Assembly (NCBI RefSeq): GCF_001267155.1
Contig: NZ_CP012357.1
Span: forward strand, 1,161,520-1,225,519
Direction of reading: 5' to 3'
Length of the DNA stretch: 64,000 nt
DNA from: Spiroplasma litorale
GTDB lineage: Bacteria; Bacillota_I; Bacilli_A; Mycoplasmatales; Mycoplasmataceae
The position numbers were made by a program, and so were the translations under genes. Positions within the stretch are counted from its first letter, which is position 1. Every line of letters starts with the position of its first letter. Below are positions 63,270 to 64,000 of this stretch, piece by piece. A model generated the notes under the pieces. The model was given only the letters and a program-made list of their open reading frames with translations, made no database searches and was not told the DNA's origin.

Positions 63270-63593
63270 CTAAATTGACAATAAAACTTTGTCGAGTTGT
63301 TTGTGATTTTCATCATAACTTAATTCTAAAAAACTTGCCTTAACAATTATAACTACATCTACTTTTTTATGTTCAAATTTTTCTAACAAATCATAGACTA
63401 TACTTCTTGTTACTCTTTTTATATAGTTTCTTAAAACTGCGTTTCCAAGTTTTTTCCCAACTGATACACCATATTTAAATAAATTATTATTATTTCGATA
63501 ATAAATTACAAATGATTTTGAGTTTTTATAGTTTTTTAAACCTATTATTTTTTGGAAATCTTGGTTTTTTTTAATTATATTTAAGTTTTTCAT
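63270..63593 (-). CDS. rnpA: Ribonuclease P protein component
   Basis: 107 residues. RNR motif region KLGNAVLRNYIKRVTR at about residues 47-62, and FVIYYRNNNNLFKYGVSVGKKLG before it. The protein partner of RNase P RNA in 5' tRNA processing. Five bases after rpmH, typical of the rpmH-rnpA pair by the origin. Confidence 0.94.
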   Translation of the reverse strand: MKNLNIIKKNQDFQKIIGLKNYKNSKSFVIYYRNNNNLFKYGVSVGKKLGNAVLRNYIKRVTRSIVYDLLEKFEHKKVDVVIIVKASFLELSYDENHKQLDKVLLSI

Positions 63594-63598
63594 AAATA

Positions 63599-63733
63599 TT
63601 AAGCAGTAAGTTTAACTCTACCTTTTGCTCTTCTTGCTTTAATAACTTTTCTGCCGTTTTTAGTTGACATTCTAGCTCTAAAACCATGAGTTCTGGCATG
63701 TTTAATCTTACTTGGTTGTCAAGTTCTTTTCAT
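63599..63733 (-). CDS. rpmH: 50S ribosomal protein L34
   Basis: 44 residues: [18 protein letters not shown], then [20 protein letters not shown], and RVKLTA. Residue 5, usually Tyr or Phe, is Trp encoded by TGA, which is why the gene looks broken in the standard code. AAAGGAGG upstream of ATG 63733. First gene of the leftward rpmH-rnpA-yidC-jag-mnmE-tatD group. Confidence 0.96.
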
Positions 63734-63769
63734 ATAAATACCTCCTTTAAAAATAAAACTTCATTTAAA

Positions 63770-63775
63770 ATTATA
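63770..63775 (-). promoter_or_regulatory. Candidate -10 of rpmH
   Basis: TATAAT on the minus strand, 37 bases before the rpmH start codon. The -35 region is only A/T-rich, so the assignment rests on position and on the perfect hexamer. Confidence 0.4.
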
Positions 63776-63991
63776 TAACAATTTGAAAGCTTATTTTTAA
63801 ATAGTTAATATTTTTTTTAAAAGTGGTGAAAAAAATGTTAATATATTTTTTATGTGGAAAACTTTAAAAAATACCCAATTAAAAAGGTTTTATTATAATA
63901 TTTATTCACAAATAAAACTAATAATGTTGTTTTTAAAAGTTATTAACAACAATAAAAATACCTTAAATTATAATTTTATTGTTAATAAATC

Positions 63992-63996
63992 GGAGG
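63992..63996 (+). promoter_or_regulatory. Ribosome binding site expected for dnaA
   Basis: GGAGG followed by AATT up to the window end; the start codon would be at or just after base 64001. Inferred from the rpmH neighbourhood and the DnaA boxes. Confidence 0.6.
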
Positions 63997-64000
63997 AATT

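Larger units (their letters stand above)
63734..64000. other. Probable oriC region between rpmH and dnaA
   Basis: 267 bases without a gene, extremely AT-rich. DnaA-box-like 9-mers: TTTTCCACA (minus, 63853-63861), TTATTCACA (plus, 63902-63910), TTATTAACA (plus, 63940-63948) and TTATTAACA (minus, 63980-63988), all one or two bases from TTATCCACA. The right end has GGAGG (63992-63996), the expected ribosome binding site of dnaA. T/A-only stretches such as 63806-63820 may be unwinding elements. Confidence 0.82.

Noticed and set aside
1..64000. tRNA, rRNA, tmRNA or CRISPR loci
   Set aside because: No cloverleaf with the conserved GGTTCGA-type arm, no rRNA sequence and no regularly spaced repeats were recognised on either strand. 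This was by eye; tRNAscan or Infernal would settle it.

Overview
The window reads as the end of a Spiroplasma chromosome. It is very AT-rich, and conserved proteins read straight through in-frame TGA codons at tryptophan positions (genetic code 4). It carries five mreB paralogues, many lipoproteins, no visible cell-wall synthesis genes, and the gene order rpmH-rnpA-yidC-jag-mnmE next to a DnaA-box region. The last bases are a GGAGG ribosome binding site, so dnaA probably starts just after position 64000 and the whole window lies on the left side of oriC. The chitinase and the MEP-pathway genes fit an arthropod-associated Spiroplasma. I cannot name the species.

Layout. 1-11031, minus strand: housekeeping genes (prfA, tdk, an NrnA-like DHH phosphatase, a degenerate ABC-ATPase-like protein, rpmE, fba, pyrG, rpoE, an HD hydrolase, gltX, ispF). 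11153-18510, minus strand: a compact operon coding for one ABC ATPase, two paralogous permeases with large extracellular domains, and four lipoproteins. 18584-19951: a GH18 chitinase lipoprotein. 20034-33223, minus strand: ychF, parB, parA, rsmG, an amino-acid permease, mnmG, metG, an hpt-like gene, purB, purA, pth and prs. 33421-34953, plus strand: an ABC-F ATPase. 34964-37452: a large lipoprotein gene broken by one frameshift in a homopolymer. 37508-38770: IS3-family element, copy 1. 38755-40823, minus strand: ispE, rsmA, rnmV. 40922-58430, plus strand: mreB-A, mreB-B, argS, a MATE-like transporter, mreB-C, mreB-D, IS copy 2, a tandem duplicate of a membrane-protein and lipoprotein pair, mreB-E, pta and ackA. 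58462-63733, minus strand: a membrane protein, tatD, mnmE, jag, yidC, rnpA, rpmH. 63734-64000: oriC.

How it fits together. If replication starts at oriC and moves left through the window, minus-strand genes are co-directional with the fork. The 17.5-kb plus-strand block holding all mreB genes is then head-on. The mreB products are actin-like filaments of the wall-less helical cell. pta and ackA make ATP from acetyl-CoA, and purA, purB, prs and the hpt-like gene belong to purine metabolism.

The most notable observations are these. Both IS copies are inserted exactly in the loop of an intrinsic terminator hairpin, and the IS carries its own terminator that can replace the one it splits. mreB-B has lost key nucleotide-binding residues. 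An ABC exporter operon of unknown cargo carries its own set of lipoproteins. A 616-residue protein has kept the outline of an ABC ATPase but lost its P-loop. Two surface-protein genes are each broken at a single homopolymer run.
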